A stretch of DNA of 64,000 nt from Montifringilla adamsi (taxonomy: Eukaryota; Chordata; Aves; Passeriformes; Passeridae): the NCBI GenBank assembly GCA_017590115.1, contig JAGGNK010008670.1, positions 4,025,677 through 4,089,676 of the forward strand, in the 5' to 3' direction. The translations under genes were made by a program, and so were the position numbers. The notes beneath the pieces were generated by a model. It saw nothing but the letters and a program-made list of their open reading frames with translations. It had not been told where the DNA came from and searched no databases. Below are positions 34,241-46,520 of this stretch, piece after piece. Within the stretch, counting starts at the first letter, position 1; each line of letters opens with the position of its first letter.

Positions 34241-35119
34241 TCCTCAATTATTCAGCGCTTCCCCTCCCCGCCTGCCGCATGTGACCGCCGGCAATGCCCG
34301 CGGGCCGTGCCGGCCCCGGGAGCGCTCCCTGCGCCGGGCTGCCGCCCCCATGGCCACCTCCCCTCCCTGCCAGTCCCCCCTGCCTGTCCAAGTGTCCTGA
34401 GGGCTGTGGGTGGCCTCCCCAGAACTGTCTGGCTGGTGGAAAAATAACTCTTCTGGCTGTCTCCTCCAGCGCAGGGCTTTCCTCACCCCGCGGACAGAGC
34501 GTGGGGAATCTCGTTTTTGTTTTCTCCTTGAGCTGCGCTGTGAGATTCGGGTGTTAATGCTGTAATCCTGGAAGAGGCAGAATTAGGACTAAAATAATGC
34601 CTCATGCATTGCAGCATGCTGTGCTGTCCAGACCTCTGCACAGCCCAGCTGGGAGGAATTAGGTATCAGTTGCAGGATATATTTAATATTTTATACCCGT
34701 AGCTACTTTAGAGGATAGCTGAAATTCACGATCAAGATTATTCCTTTTTGCAGTTTTGTTTCTCAGTTTCTGCTATTTGGTTTGATCTAGAAATATTCCC
34801 TGTCTGTATCTGTATTTTGACATCAAATCCAAACTGGGTTCATCTCCAGTGATGCCTGGGGAGGATCTGGTTTCAGTATCTGTTACAGTTTCATCCTATA
34901 GCTTCTAACAGGACCTATTACCAATGACAGCAGTGTCTCCAGTAGAGAGAGACCTTTCATCCTCCAAAAACTGAAATAAATCTCTTCTGATAAAAGTTAA
35001 AGGTGGGATCCTTCAGTGCAACCAGTTCAGTACAGGAGCCAATGTTTGCCTAACGTGTGTGACCCTGACAGGAGCTGCATCAATGGCAGTGACCTTCTGG
35101 GGACATAGTGACATTGCAC

Positions 35120-35192
35120 AGATACACACAAACAGGGTGGGGGCTGGACTAGGTGACCTTTACCCTTCCAACCCAAACTGTTCTATGATTCC
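35120..35192 (+). mobile_element. CR1 3' end fragment
   Basis: GGGGGCTGGACTAGGTGACC, then CCTTCCAACCCAAACTGTTC and TATGATTCC: the sense-strand 3' terminus of CR1. Confidence 0.9.
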
Positions 35193-36599
35193 ATATCCAT
35201 GACCTTGTCTTTGGCCAGGAGAGCAGAGCACAAGTCATCTCCAATTTCCTTTCCAGCCTTGACTTCTGTGGCAGTCTTTGTGCCTTTCCAGATGAGTGCC
35301 ACAATCTTCCCAGTTTATTACCAGACTCCTTCCTCTCTCCAGCACAGCTTTACCTTGCTCTCTTCCCTCCCTCATGGAAGTCTCCTTGCAGTCCCTCTCC
35401 TCCCAAACAGGCACAGCAGTACCTCTCCCAGGTTACTGCTGCCCAGCAGAAGGTGTCATCACAGGATGACAGGATGCCCTGTTCCTTCCTGCCACTCTGG
35501 CCAGCACACATCACCTCACACAGCACAAAGTGCAGTCAGCTGATTCCCTTCCTCACAACCAGCAGTTTTGAAACCCCATTTTTATTCTTTTCCTTATTCT
35601 TTGATTGCCTGAAAGCAACACTCAGAGCTGCAGCTGCTCTCCTGTCCTTGTCTGTGGTCCTCATGCTTCCCATTTTTTTGTTGATTCTCTTCACATCCAC
35701 TGGCTTCCCCAGCTGCTTCACTCAGTCCCTGGACACTGGATGGAGCTGTGGATGGCTGATAACAGGAGCTATCCCTGGACTACATCTGTGCAAAAGAGAA
35801 GACCTTCTCCATTTGTTATTCCCTCTTGTTTTGCATCACTTTTAAGACCATGGTGAACTCCAGCTGACAGCACCACCAGCCTTTTGTGCTCACACCCAAC
35901 TCCTTGGTGCTTGTAGAGTGTGAGTAAAGGGCATGGGCTGGTGTGTTTCCAAAAGGATTGGCAGTATGGCCAAGTTTTATGGGAATTTATTTAAGTGTGT
36001 GGATTCAGAATAATTTTATTCATATTTGTTAATTTGGGCTGGTGTAGCAGCGCAGGGGGACTTTTTTGTCCCCTTAACAATCATTGTGCAGTACCGTGAT
36101 CTTCCACCTTCCGTCTACTGCTCAGAGATCTTTCTTCAGAGGACTTTGCTGTTTAGTAGCTTTCTAGACCCTGTTTTATCCCAGCCTTATCTCCTTTTTA
36201 TAAGATTCCTTCTGTTTTACCCAGTACCACCTGCTGTTAGCTATGCACAACAACCTGCCGCCACCTTGAGTAATAAATGTCACAAACGTTTTGTCAGAGG
36301 ATCTCTTAAGCTCTTTCTCATTAATCTTTACCCTGTTCTCATGAGTTTTGTAACTTCCAATCTTGCAGGAATTGAATCTTGAATTTTTACAACTACCCTT
36401 CTAATGTTTCTCTTCAGGTTGATTAAATGTAGATGAAGAACTGAGTGAGGACAAGTTACTTTCTCAACAAGTCCCATCCTTGAGGTCACCCTCAGATTAA
36501 GATGAAATTTTCCATAGCAGCCAAGCACATGATGGTATATTTGCAGCAGAATTTCCTCTGTCTCCAGGCACTGTCCAATTTCTAGACCAAACTAATTTC

Positions 36600-36960
36600 T
36601 GCCCACTTTTCTGTAGTAAGTGGCCATCTGACTGCTCATTTAAATACTTAATCCTATTTTGAATTTGACCAAGGCTTTGGCCTCAATAACATCTAGTAGC
36701 AGGGATGTCCACCAGCTGCTTTCTCATTATCTTGGCTATTTTTCTTCTCACCATCAAATTTGGCCATTCCAATTTAGTGGGGCATAATTTTCTTTTTCTG
36801 TGATTCTAAATACAGGGATAGAAGAAGTCAGCAAAAGCTGCCTTATTGACTTTCTTTCTTACTGTTATTAAAATGTTTGTTTACCTCTCATAATCCCCTC
36901 ATACTTGTCTCATCCGTGACTAATTAATCATGCCATTTAAATACCACAGTTCCTGCTTTT
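36600..36960 (-). mobile_element. Old, diverged CR1 copy, antisense
   Basis: On the + strand the order TTGGCCTCAATAACATCTAG, CCAATTTAGTGGGGCATAA, CTGCCTTATTGACTTTC, TTACCTCTCATAATCCCCTC and ACTTGTCTC follows the reverse complement of older CR1 subfamilies as I remember them. It is much more diverged than the other copies. Confidence 0.6.
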
Positions 36961-37681
36961 CTGGGTTATCTCTTTATCTGCACAGCTTCATATTAAAACA
37001 ATCAATATATCTTGGCCTGCTGACCCCTAGATTCTTCTAGGGATTCCAGCATCCTCACCTTATGGGCCCTCTCCCTCCATGAAAACTCCTCAGAGAGGAA
37101 AGTCTCATCTCCAATTCCATTGGTTTAATGAGTTTTCTTCTTTCAGTGCTGTTTCTCAGAATGTTTTGACATCATCAAAACTGACTAATAGAATGTTCAA
37201 TACGAACAGCTTGGGTTCGCCTTGGATTTATATTGGTGTCCCATTGTGTGTGCTTGGTCACCCCAAAACATTTCTGTTGGTCTTACTGATTTGGGTTGTA
37301 TTTCCAAAGAAAAAAAAACATTTGAAACTAAGAGGGGGAAGCTGCAGCACCTTTCCTGTGCCATGTGTGTGTCTGTGTGTGCTGGCTGCCATCCCTCCAG
37401 CAGCCTCTGTGAGACAGGCAGGGCTGAAGGCACAGCACATCACCCTCCTGTGGTTTAGTGAAGGTGCTTGGAGAGTGTCAGCTGTCTGTTAGGAATGACT
37501 GATACTTCACAGAAAAGCACTTCTGTCTGCAGGACCAGGCTGTACAGGGACATCACAGGGAGCAGCCCCTGGGGTGTAGTGATGGGAGCTGGATGCCCCT
37601 CCACCCTCTTGCTCTGCATGTCCAATGGCTCATGTCCATGGCTCTGACAAGTGTTCTCTCTTTGATTTGGTCTGTAGCATT

Positions 37682-37908
37682 CCAAGCCATCTCCCAGTAC
37701 TGCAGTGTCTCCCAGACATCCACTGCAAAGTTCAGCTGACATTGTCTCTGAGCAGAGACCCAGTGGAGCCCTGCAGAAGTACTGGTATTTTTACAACCCA
37801 AGCCATCTCCCAGAACTGCAGTGTCTCCCAGACATCCACTGCAGAGGTGACATTGTCTCTGAGCAGAGACCCAGTGGAGCCCTGCAGAAGTACTGGTATT
37901 TTTACAAA
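37682..37908. repeat. Tandem duplication, about 116-bp unit
   Basis: Copies at 37682-37797 and 37798-37908 share CCAAGCCATCTCCCAG, TGCAGTGTCTCCCAGACATC and AGCAGAGACCCAGTGGAGCC. The second is about 5 bp shorter inside. Confidence 0.95.
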
Positions 37909-38081
37909 CATTGCCAGGATGCTGGGCCTCTCTTTTCCCTCTTTTTGCATTAGTTGGAACCTCAGTGAGTACCTATAGGGGTCAGAGTGATGGAGGCATC
38001 CATGTAGGAGGATAAAAAGAAGGATTAATCTTGCTGTCTCATCTGATGACTTGTGCCACGATGAATACCAGCATGAGGAAA

Positions 38082-38284
38082 GGCAGTCCTGTTATTAAAG
38101 CCCTGACTTATAAACCCTCACTGGATTTACTAGCTCTGCAGCAGGAGTCCTGGGTGAGTTTCAGAGTTCTCTGTATCCGGGCAGTCCTGTTATTAAAGCC
38201 CTGACTCGAGACTTATAAACCCTCACTGGATTTACTGGCTCTGCAGTAGGAGTCCTGGGTGAGTTTCAGAGTTCTCTGTATCCC
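38082..38284. repeat. Tandem duplication, about 98-105-bp unit
   Basis: Copies at 38082-38179 and 38180-38284 share GGCAGTCCTGTTATTAAAGC and GAGTTTCAGAGTTCTCTGTA. The second has a 7-base insertion in CTGACTCGAGACTT. Confidence 0.95.
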
Positions 38285-40251
38285 AGTCATATGAAATTAC
38301 GTTGGAAGTGCTGCCCAGTCTCAGGGAGTGAGTAGGCTGCCCAGGCTGTAATTCCTTTCAGTGAGGGATAGTCTCTGTTTTCTTTATGGGACCTCAGTGG
38401 GGCAGTTCAGCTGGGGAAATTCACTTGCAATTAGCTGGGCAGGTGAAAGAAAGTGCCTGGAGTGGTGAGCTGGGCCTGGCTCCCCCCTGACCCCGGATAC
38501 CCTGAGGCACAGGGACTGAGCCCTGACACTGCTGGGCAGGGGGTGAGCCCAGCACTCACAGTCTGTATCACTTGTCTGTAGTGGAGCTGGCCATAGGTTT
38601 AATTTATGCTTAGAGCCATTGAAAGGATTATTCTGGGTTATTCTGCATTGCTAAGAGGCATCTTGGGCAGGCTGAAAGGAAACATCCACGCGGATGTTTT
38701 TCATTAACCCATATCGGGTGCTTCCCTCTGCATCAGTGGTGTGTGGGCATAAACAGAAACGGGTGAAATCCCAGCACAGCAAACCCTGGGAGTGCTTTGC
38801 CATTTGATGTTATCCAGCTAAAATTTCTCCCAGCCCCTTTCCTTCTTGCTCTGTGTCATCCATGCCAGGTTGAGCAGAGAAGATGGGTAATGCATCCATC
38901 AGACACATTCACTGTTCAGAGACACACGGGGTGATGGAGCATTAAATAAATCCCTTTCAAATCCCCATGCAAACACACAGTCCAAGCCTAGCTCCAGCAC
39001 GAGCTGTGGCCTCTCCTCTGGCTGGAGGCTGTCACGGGTGCATGCAGAAGTGATGCCCTTTGGTTGTGCCACCACCATCCCCAAAGTGGAAGAGCAGCCC
39101 TGACCTCAGCCACAGACAGAGGAAAAAATGTGTGATGGGGCTGGGGGCTGTGTGGGGTGGAGACACCTTGGGGACACCCCACCGTTGGGAGCTGCAGTCC
39201 CCAGCAGGGCTGTCCTGGGGCTGCAGACATGCCTGGGGGGAGGCTGGGATAAAGCAGCTGCCAGGAGAGGGGATTAAATGATTCACTGTTTGGAGGCTGC
39301 TGCCTTATTTAAAGGACCACACACTATTTTTTTTTTAATTTTCTTATTCAGAGAAGTCTGCTTTTAACAACCAAACAAGAGAGAAGTATTATTTTTTTGT
39401 GGCCTTCTCTGCTTCTTCATCTCATGGGTTAATATGAATGCTTTGGGTCACTGTGTAGCTGCTAAGTGTCCATCCAGGTCTCACCATGTATGCTGTGATG
39501 ATTATGGATTAATCAAGTGATACTTGATCAGTTCCTGCTGTCCTGCAAGTGGGTTTAGCTCATCTAGATTTTGATTAAAGTCACAGGGTGAAGCCGATGG
39601 CAGGATTTGGTCTTAGTTGTCTGTTCTGAGAGTAACAGACAAAGTAACAGCACAAAGGTGATACCAGTGCAGGGACATTTAGTGGATCTGTTTGGAGATC
39701 ACACACAGGCTGTGAGTCTGGATATAGAGTTGTCACAGGGCAACATCTCTGTGTTAGGCATGCCTGTGGCTCCCTTTGGATGCTCCCCAGAAAAGCAGCA
39801 CTTATTTGATGTATTTCAGCCCCCCAAGCCCACCAGCCATGCTGGGCTTGATGGGATGTGCCACATGGAGCCTGCACCTGCTGACACTGACTTGTCTGGT
39901 GGCTCAGTGCTCAGTTCAGAGTGGTGGGTCCTGGAGTTTGCCACCCATCATGTGCCCTCTAAAGAGGTGCTTCTGAAGCTGAGAGGATTGCTTGGCTTAG
40001 CTGGTCACTCGTCTCAGTAAAGCTGTGGTTCTAGCAGCAGCCACGCTGGGCTACTTTTAGGCAGAAACTCACTCCTATCAGTAAAGAGCTTGGAGACCTT
40101 ATTCTTAATTTGCTGTAGGAATGGGTGCTGTAAATGGTTTTGTTATCAGTGTGGGAATGCTCTGAGGACAAGGCTTTGGCAAGGGGACCCCCAGCCTGGT
40201 TCACCTGCAATGAGCAGGGGGCAGGGAAGATGTGCTGCCACAGGGCTTATT

Positions 40252-40410
40252 CACAGAATCACAGAATAGTTTGGGTTGGAAGAGACCTGAAACACCTTCT
40301 CATTCCAGCCCCCTGCTGTGGGCAGGAACACCTTCCACCAGACCAGGCTTCTCCAAACCCCATCCAGCTTGGCCTTGAACAGCTCCAGGGAGCTCTGGGA
40401 GCTGCTCAGG
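40252..40410 (-). mobile_element. CR1 3' end fragment, antisense
   Basis: CACAGAATCACAGAATAG, TTTGGGTTGGAAGAGACC, CAGGAACACCTTCCACCAGA, CCATCCAGCTTGGCCTTGAA: the reverse complement of the CR1 3' end. Confidence 0.94.
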
Positions 40411-43400
40411 GCTGACTTGCTCTGCTGGGGTGCTGCACACACCAGACTGTTTTTGATCATAGTTTTCCTTTGCTGCCTCTCATGGCACCTACCTTACACT
40501 CATGTCAGTTCCCCATCACCTGTCCCTTGTTTTAGATGGCTGGGAGAGCCAGGCTCTGGGTGGGCAGTGCTGCATCAAGGGCTGGGGAACACCCACGAGC
40601 TGCTTGTCCCCAGTGTGACACACTATGGTGACAGGTCCAGCTTGGTCTCTGCTGGGCTGTCACACACAGGAGAAGCTGTTTGTGGTGCCCTCAGTAAGAG
40701 CAGTGTTACCCACAGTATTTGTTTTGGGTTCATACACAAAAGGTCGCTCACCACTGCTGAGAACGCCAGGTTAAATCAGTGGTCTGCAGAGTATTTCAGC
40801 ATTTGCTTGCCAAGTTTGACCCAGAGACTGAACTGTTTCTACTTTGATAAAAAAGAAAACAACATTTTTTTCTGGGCAAGGAAAAGAGAAAGATATGTGG
40901 ATGCTTCCTGGGCATCATAGCTGGCTGTGTGATTTATCCATCTTGCTAATAATAATGGACAGGGCTTTGCCCATCCCAGGGTTTGATGAGAGGCTGCTGT
41001 CTGCCTGAGTGCATTTGCTTTGCATGCAAATAAGAGGGTTTATTGTCTGTTGTTTGTTTTTCACAAAAAGTGCAGCTTTTTGCGTGTCCAGAATAACTGC
41101 TGCTGTCCCAGGAGCAGGCCTTTCCTGGCAGAAAAGGGAAGGTTTAGACACATCCCAGGGTTTGAAGCTCAGTAGCATCAGCTGTTCAGCAGGAGAGCAC
41201 GGCACATCTGCTCTGAAACCAACAGCACTGCAGAACAAAAGAGGAAGGTATTGATCTGATAGTTTGTCGTCATTGGCATTTCTATTGATCTACTCTTTCC
41301 CAATGATTCCTTACTGCTAGAGCCAAAGGCCAGTGCTGGGAAGGGTCAGCACTGAAGGCAAAAGCTGTATCCAGATGTGCACCACAGTGCAGTTTGCCTC
41401 AGACTAAACACAGCTTCTCAGCTGAAGCTCAGCCAAGATATTTCAGCAGGGCCATTCCAGGTCTGTTCAACCTGATTTTGCATGTCAGCTGAAGGACGAG
41501 GAGCCAAAGCCCACACCTCTGAAGTCACTGTGGATTTAATATCGTCATGCAGCCTTGGCTGAGCGCTGCTTGGAAGAGCATAGCAGCACAGATTGAATTA
41601 CCTGCAGCATATTAGCTGAAATCTCCTATTCAAGGCCTGCAGGTGCTGGTGCAGCTCAGCTTTCTGGGGAGGTTGATAAGATCACAGCCTGGGGTAGCAC
41701 AGTTTTAGGTTTTAGTTTGGTATTCATTATATCACTATCAGCGATCGGGGTCCTGGCTCGATTACCAGCTGGATGTCAGCATGTGGCTGCCCCATCCCCT
41801 GGCTTTGGTGCAATGCCTTGCCCTGTGTCAGGTCCCTGGCACAGGTTCCATGACCTGGACAACCATCCCTTATTGACCTTTTGTTGATACACGGGGAGGT
41901 GCTGTCCACACCCCAAAGAAGCTTGAAAACCAATGCAAAAGAGGGAATGAGTGCCAGATGGCTTCTCTAGAAAACAAAGATTGGACTTTCAGTAGTTTGT
42001 GTATCTTCTACTAACTTAAAATAGCTCCTTTCTGTTTGTTGAGGCAAACAAGACAAGACATTAATATGCACATCCCAGCAGTAAATAGGTTTCAGGCAAG
42101 CTTCTGTAGAGCTGGAGGAGGATATTAGGACAGTGTGTTTTTCATCACTGATGTGCCAGCTAGCATGCAAAAGACTCATAGTGCACAAAAAGGACTGGAA
42201 AATTGAGGGGGAAAAAAAAATTTCACAGAAAAAACCCTGTCGAACAATGCAAAGCAAATACTGTTTTCTTTTTTGGTTCCATGAGATCAGATGCTAAAAG
42301 TACATGTTTTGATGAATTGGTTCTGGAGTGGGCCAGGTATAGACATTATGTAGCTCTTGAAATCAGGTGGAATGTACACAAATAAAATGCTCCTTTAATT
42401 GACCCATTCTGCTGCTTTCTTTTTAAAATTTATTGTTATTTTCCTGGCCTTTGATGTTGTGCATTTATAAAGACAGGCTTTTAGAAATTACATCTCATGG
42501 AAAAATCCACTGGGCTTTTCCGCAAAGGAGTTAATGGCTTTTATGAAAAGATTTACCTAATGTGAGGTGATGTTTTCAGTCTCATGAAACCAGCAGTGAG
42601 CAGAGCTGGAAATGAGAGCTGAAGCAGGAGCTGGTGCCATCTCTTCTGTGCAGGGCACAAGGGAAAATGAAATGGTATGCTTTGTTTCATGCTTTTGGGT
42701 ACAGTAAAGTAGATTTCAATAAAAAAAAACAGGAGGAATGAATGAACAATTTCTTAATGTATCCAGTCAGCAAAAGAGAAGCAACCACATCAATTATACA
42801 AACCAGATTAATGCCCAGGGTGTGTCCTCACTGCCCACACAAAGCGTCCACAGCCCGGCTTCTGCTCAAATGCACCCTGACAAACCCAGGCAGTGACTGA
42901 TCTATATTTACCTTCTTGATTTATGAGAACAGAGACCAGCAGGGACTCTGAAGCATATGATTCACTCATGTTTCTCCTGGTTTGTACAACTCCTGGTTAG
43001 GAAAGGCTGCCTGTTGCAGTCAGGGGAGGGAAAACCCCTCCTTCCAGCCCCACCCCAGCTCCTTGAGGGGGATGTGAACCTTCAGTGGTGCCCACCACGA
43101 GGGCTGGAGATGGAATTTACATCCTGGGTCCACCATTGTCTCATGTGAGTGTTGTGTTTGGCTTGCTCTGTGAAAAAACACGGTATTTGAGCTGCATTTT
43201 GGTGACCTGCATGGAACCACGAGCCAGGGCTGTGGGCTCACTGCTGCAGGGCAAGGGGATGTGCCACAGCTCCATGGCCTCCCTGGGGACAGCAGGGACC
43301 CCAGGTGCTCCAGACATGCTGGGGGCTTGGCAAAGCTAATGAGAGGTAGCTGTAAACCAAAGAGAAAATGAGAAAACCAGCAAACAAACCTAAGCAGCAG

Positions 43401-46400
43401 AGGAATCACAAAGGGAAGGAGGAGAAACCCTCTGTGCAGAGTTCATCATTGTCATCTTTCCCATTCACAGCATGACAACTAATTAAAAGATGCTAATGCT
43501 TCAGTGTTTTCCCACCAGCTTAATAAAAAAAATTGTTTTAATCCCCATTTCTTACTGCCATTCCATTTGTGCTGGCGCTGGGCTGATGGGTGCAGCACTG
43601 AGGACTGGTTAATGGCCTCTGGGTCTTTCCCACCAGGAAGGATCAAGCTGAGGGACCAGGGACAAAGCTGCTCCTTGGGAATGGTGACCAGAGGCTGCTG
43701 ACCCAGAAGCTGCTCCTGTGTGGTGGCACTGGTCACCCCAGGGGACAGTGGGGACCTGCCTGCACAGGAACAGCCCCACGGCAGGAGGGGCAGGAGCACT
43801 GATGGCAGAGGAAGGGACTAAACCCAGGATCTGTGTTTTAAAGAGAACTTTAAATTGGTCTTCTGTTAACAGCTTTATTGTGCTGATACAGCATTATTTC
43901 TAGTTTGAGATCTGAATGGAGACTTGGCCACTGATTTTAACATTACAGAATTTCCTGAGGTGCTTTTATTACACAAATATGAATAAGAAAAGTTGTGCAC
44001 AATGAAATTTTGCTGTAGGATAGCAAAATATTGTAGTGTCAAACAGTTGTTTAACCACCACCACCCCACACTAATGTGTATATAAACAAGCCTCACCCAG
44101 CCTGAATTCCCAATTTCCCATTTACTGGGGAGCACGAGCTGCCCCATGCCCTGTGCCACACACAGTGCCTGACACCACCAGTTCCTTAAATACATCACAG
44201 ATGGACGCACTGCAGGCAATTTTTATCCTCTTGTGCCCACGCCAAATCAGAAAGTCAATTTATCCTGGGATTTTTGTGGAGTTTCTGGTGTTCAAGCATA
44301 CAGGAGGGAGCTCAGGAAGACGTGGCTTGCTGGGTATTCCATTCTTTCCAGTGCCCACTCTGGAAATAGCAGTCTAGGAGTGTAATTTCCCTTTTCCTGC
44401 TGGCCATTGGTGCTGTGCTTCAACAGAGCTGCTGTGGAGCATCACTGGCCACTGCTGGGTGACTTATTCCTTGTCTCTCTCCACCAGCTGCTCTTTGGAA
44501 AGGTGGATAATGAACAAGCAGCACCGCCTTTGTCAATATGTCTGTTTTCCTTTTTATTTTTCTAAGCAAGAAACCCCAGTGATTTGTTGACACAGAACAA
44601 GTAACAGTTCATTTGCAACTCCCCAAATGAAGCTAAATTATTCTGAATAAATTAAACATTAAAACAGCATTGGAGTAAACCCAGTCTCCTGGTGGAGTTT
44701 AGTCCTGCTTGGAAATGCAGATAAGGGGTTCCTCAAAGGTAACCAATGCCAGCTCCTACCCACCCTCACAATTCCCTATCTGTAACACTTATCCAAGCCT
44801 ATCCTCGTTTTTTTGGTGGTTTTTTTTTTTTTTTAATTTTTATTTTCCTGGCTTTTTCATGACTTATTAATAAAGACATTATTTCCTGCTGGTAGTTGGA
44901 TTGTGTATTTCCCAGGCAGAGCATGCTCCCAAGTGGAATGCCACCAGTGGGTCTCACCACAGAGCAGCTCGGCCCTGGATTGATGAAAACAGACAAGCTC
45001 TTAAACTGAAGAGTCTTTTGACATTGTGCAGTTAAAGGAAATGTTCTCCCTCATGATAATTAATGATTCTTGAAGGCAGGGGGGAGCAGGGGCTGGGCAG
45101 CCCAGGGTGCTGCTGGCCAGGGAGAGGAGCGGGCAGGGGAACACATCACTGGCTCCTCTCTGCAGGAAAGGCAGTGGGGGAAGGAAAATATCTGGGGGAA
45201 GGAAAGAAATGCTACCCAGCACTGAAGCAGAAATCTAGAGCCATTTTAGCAATCCCTAAGGAAATTTGTGATTTTGCCTCTGGTAGGAAGGATCGCTGGG
45301 TAACACACAGCTGTCGATGGGTGCCAAGTGGCCAAACCGGGCAGCGGAGATGTGCTTAAATCAGAGCTGGATTTGCCTGCTTGTTCTGCTTTATTGCTGC
45401 CCTTCCCTGACTTTTCCCCCTGTTGGGGCTGTAATTTCTGTCAAAACGTAACTGCAGAGCTCTGCATTTTAATCCCACGTAATTACAGTCCTCGGGAGCT
45501 CGGTCACCCCTGCATCCGCCATCCTCCCTGTCCCCCCTGCCCCGGCAGAAGCAGATTGAAGAGCTGTCACAGAAGGCGGCTGGAAGGGGGGTCTTGTTCT
45601 CCTCAGAGCCTTTCTTGTCCCCCCTGCTGTCATTTTCAGAGCTCTGACTCGAGGTTCGCTGCCACAGCGACAGCCTCCTCCCCAGCATCCCCTCCCGGGG
45701 CAGGGAGGGACACCAGAGCCACCCCAGTGCCACCTTCAAAGCAGCAGTGACTCAGCCTGGCTCTGTGCTTGGGAGGAGGATGAGCCACGGGAGGCAGAGG
45801 CTCAGCTGGCAGGAATCAGCTCATGGCCTCACCAGCCGGCTCAGCTGGGCTGATTCCCGCTGCTGGAGGGTCCTGCCTGCATCCCATCCACCAAACAGCA
45901 TCCCTGTGGGGCAGCTGGGCTGGGGCACTGAGCAAGGCAATGGGATGGAGATAAATGGGGGGAAAAAAGAAAAAAAGTGTTCCTGTTCCATTTAAAGATC
46001 TGGGAAAAGCAGTTTTCTGTTGATAGTTCTCAGTGTACCCCAGTAGGATGAATGGTGTCCTCCTTGTCCAGCAGTGTGGTAAGTGTGGGCTTGCAGCAAG
46101 TTTCTTCTTCTGTTCTTCTGTTCAAAATACCTTGCATTAGAGGAAGAAAATGCAATTTTTTTTTTTTTCTTTTTAAGTATTAAGGGTGAGGATGGCAGTC
46201 AGAATGCAGAGAAAACCAAGTAAAAAATAATATTTCCAGCAGGTATTTTGTGGAAAATTCCTACTTTTATTTATTTTATCCATATGTCACTGTTGCTTTC
46301 CAATCCCTTCAATGTGTTTAGTCCACACCCTTCTCAATTTTCCTTGCTCTTTCAGCTGGGTTCTGTGTTTTCCTTCCCATCCTCTAAATCTCATCAGTTT

Positions 46401-46457
46401 GCTGCATCCCAGGGATGATGCAGCTCAGAGCCAATAATCCTCTCCTGGAGAAATTGC

Positions 46458-46520
46458 TTCTGGAGGTGTCTTTAGTTCAGTCAGGCTGGAGACCCGACTG
46501 AACTAAAGACATCTACAGAG
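46458..46520 (+). other. Long-stem hairpin, microRNA-precursor-like
   Basis: Perfect 16-bp arms, TGTCTTTAGTTCAGTC (46467-46482) and GACTGAACTAAAGACA (46496-46511), are separated by 13 bases. Pairing continues outwards through one G-U and two Watson-Crick pairs, one mismatch and five more pairs. Inside, GG/CC can pair after one A-C mismatch, leaving a 7-base loop. The 63-base element is the size of a pre-miRNA. I do not recognise it as a known miRNA; a palindromic mobile-element remnant is the alternative. Confidence 0.45.

Larger units (their letters stand above)
33300..34360. promoter_or_regulatory. SLC7A14: CpG island, probable SLC7A14 promoter region
   Basis: About 1 kb extremely rich in G, C and CpG, flanked by AT-rich DNA. 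It contains an RE1 site, a minisatellite, a G-rich tract and a - strand splice donor. Long open frames on both strands here reflect the lack of TA-rich stop codons, not genes. It may be bidirectional. Confidence 0.75.
34361..46457. other. Flanking DNA right of the SLC7A14 CpG island, first part
   Basis: No coding gene recognised. Holds CR1 pieces (35120-35192, 36600-36960, 40252-40410) and two tandem duplications (37682-37908, 38082-38284). A 137-codon open frame at 39607-40020 has no recognisable domain and is probably chance. 35.2-36.2 kb is pyrimidine-rich without a known identity. Confidence 0.5.

Noticed and set aside
32974..34284. 436-codon open frame on + across the CpG island
   Set aside because: Composition is Arg, Pro, Gly and Ala with no domain. 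Equally long open frames occur on the other strand and in other frames here, as expected where TA-containing stops are rare.
39607..40020. 137-codon open frame on +
   Set aside because: No recognisable domain or splice context. The length is unremarkable for 64 kb of mixed-composition DNA.
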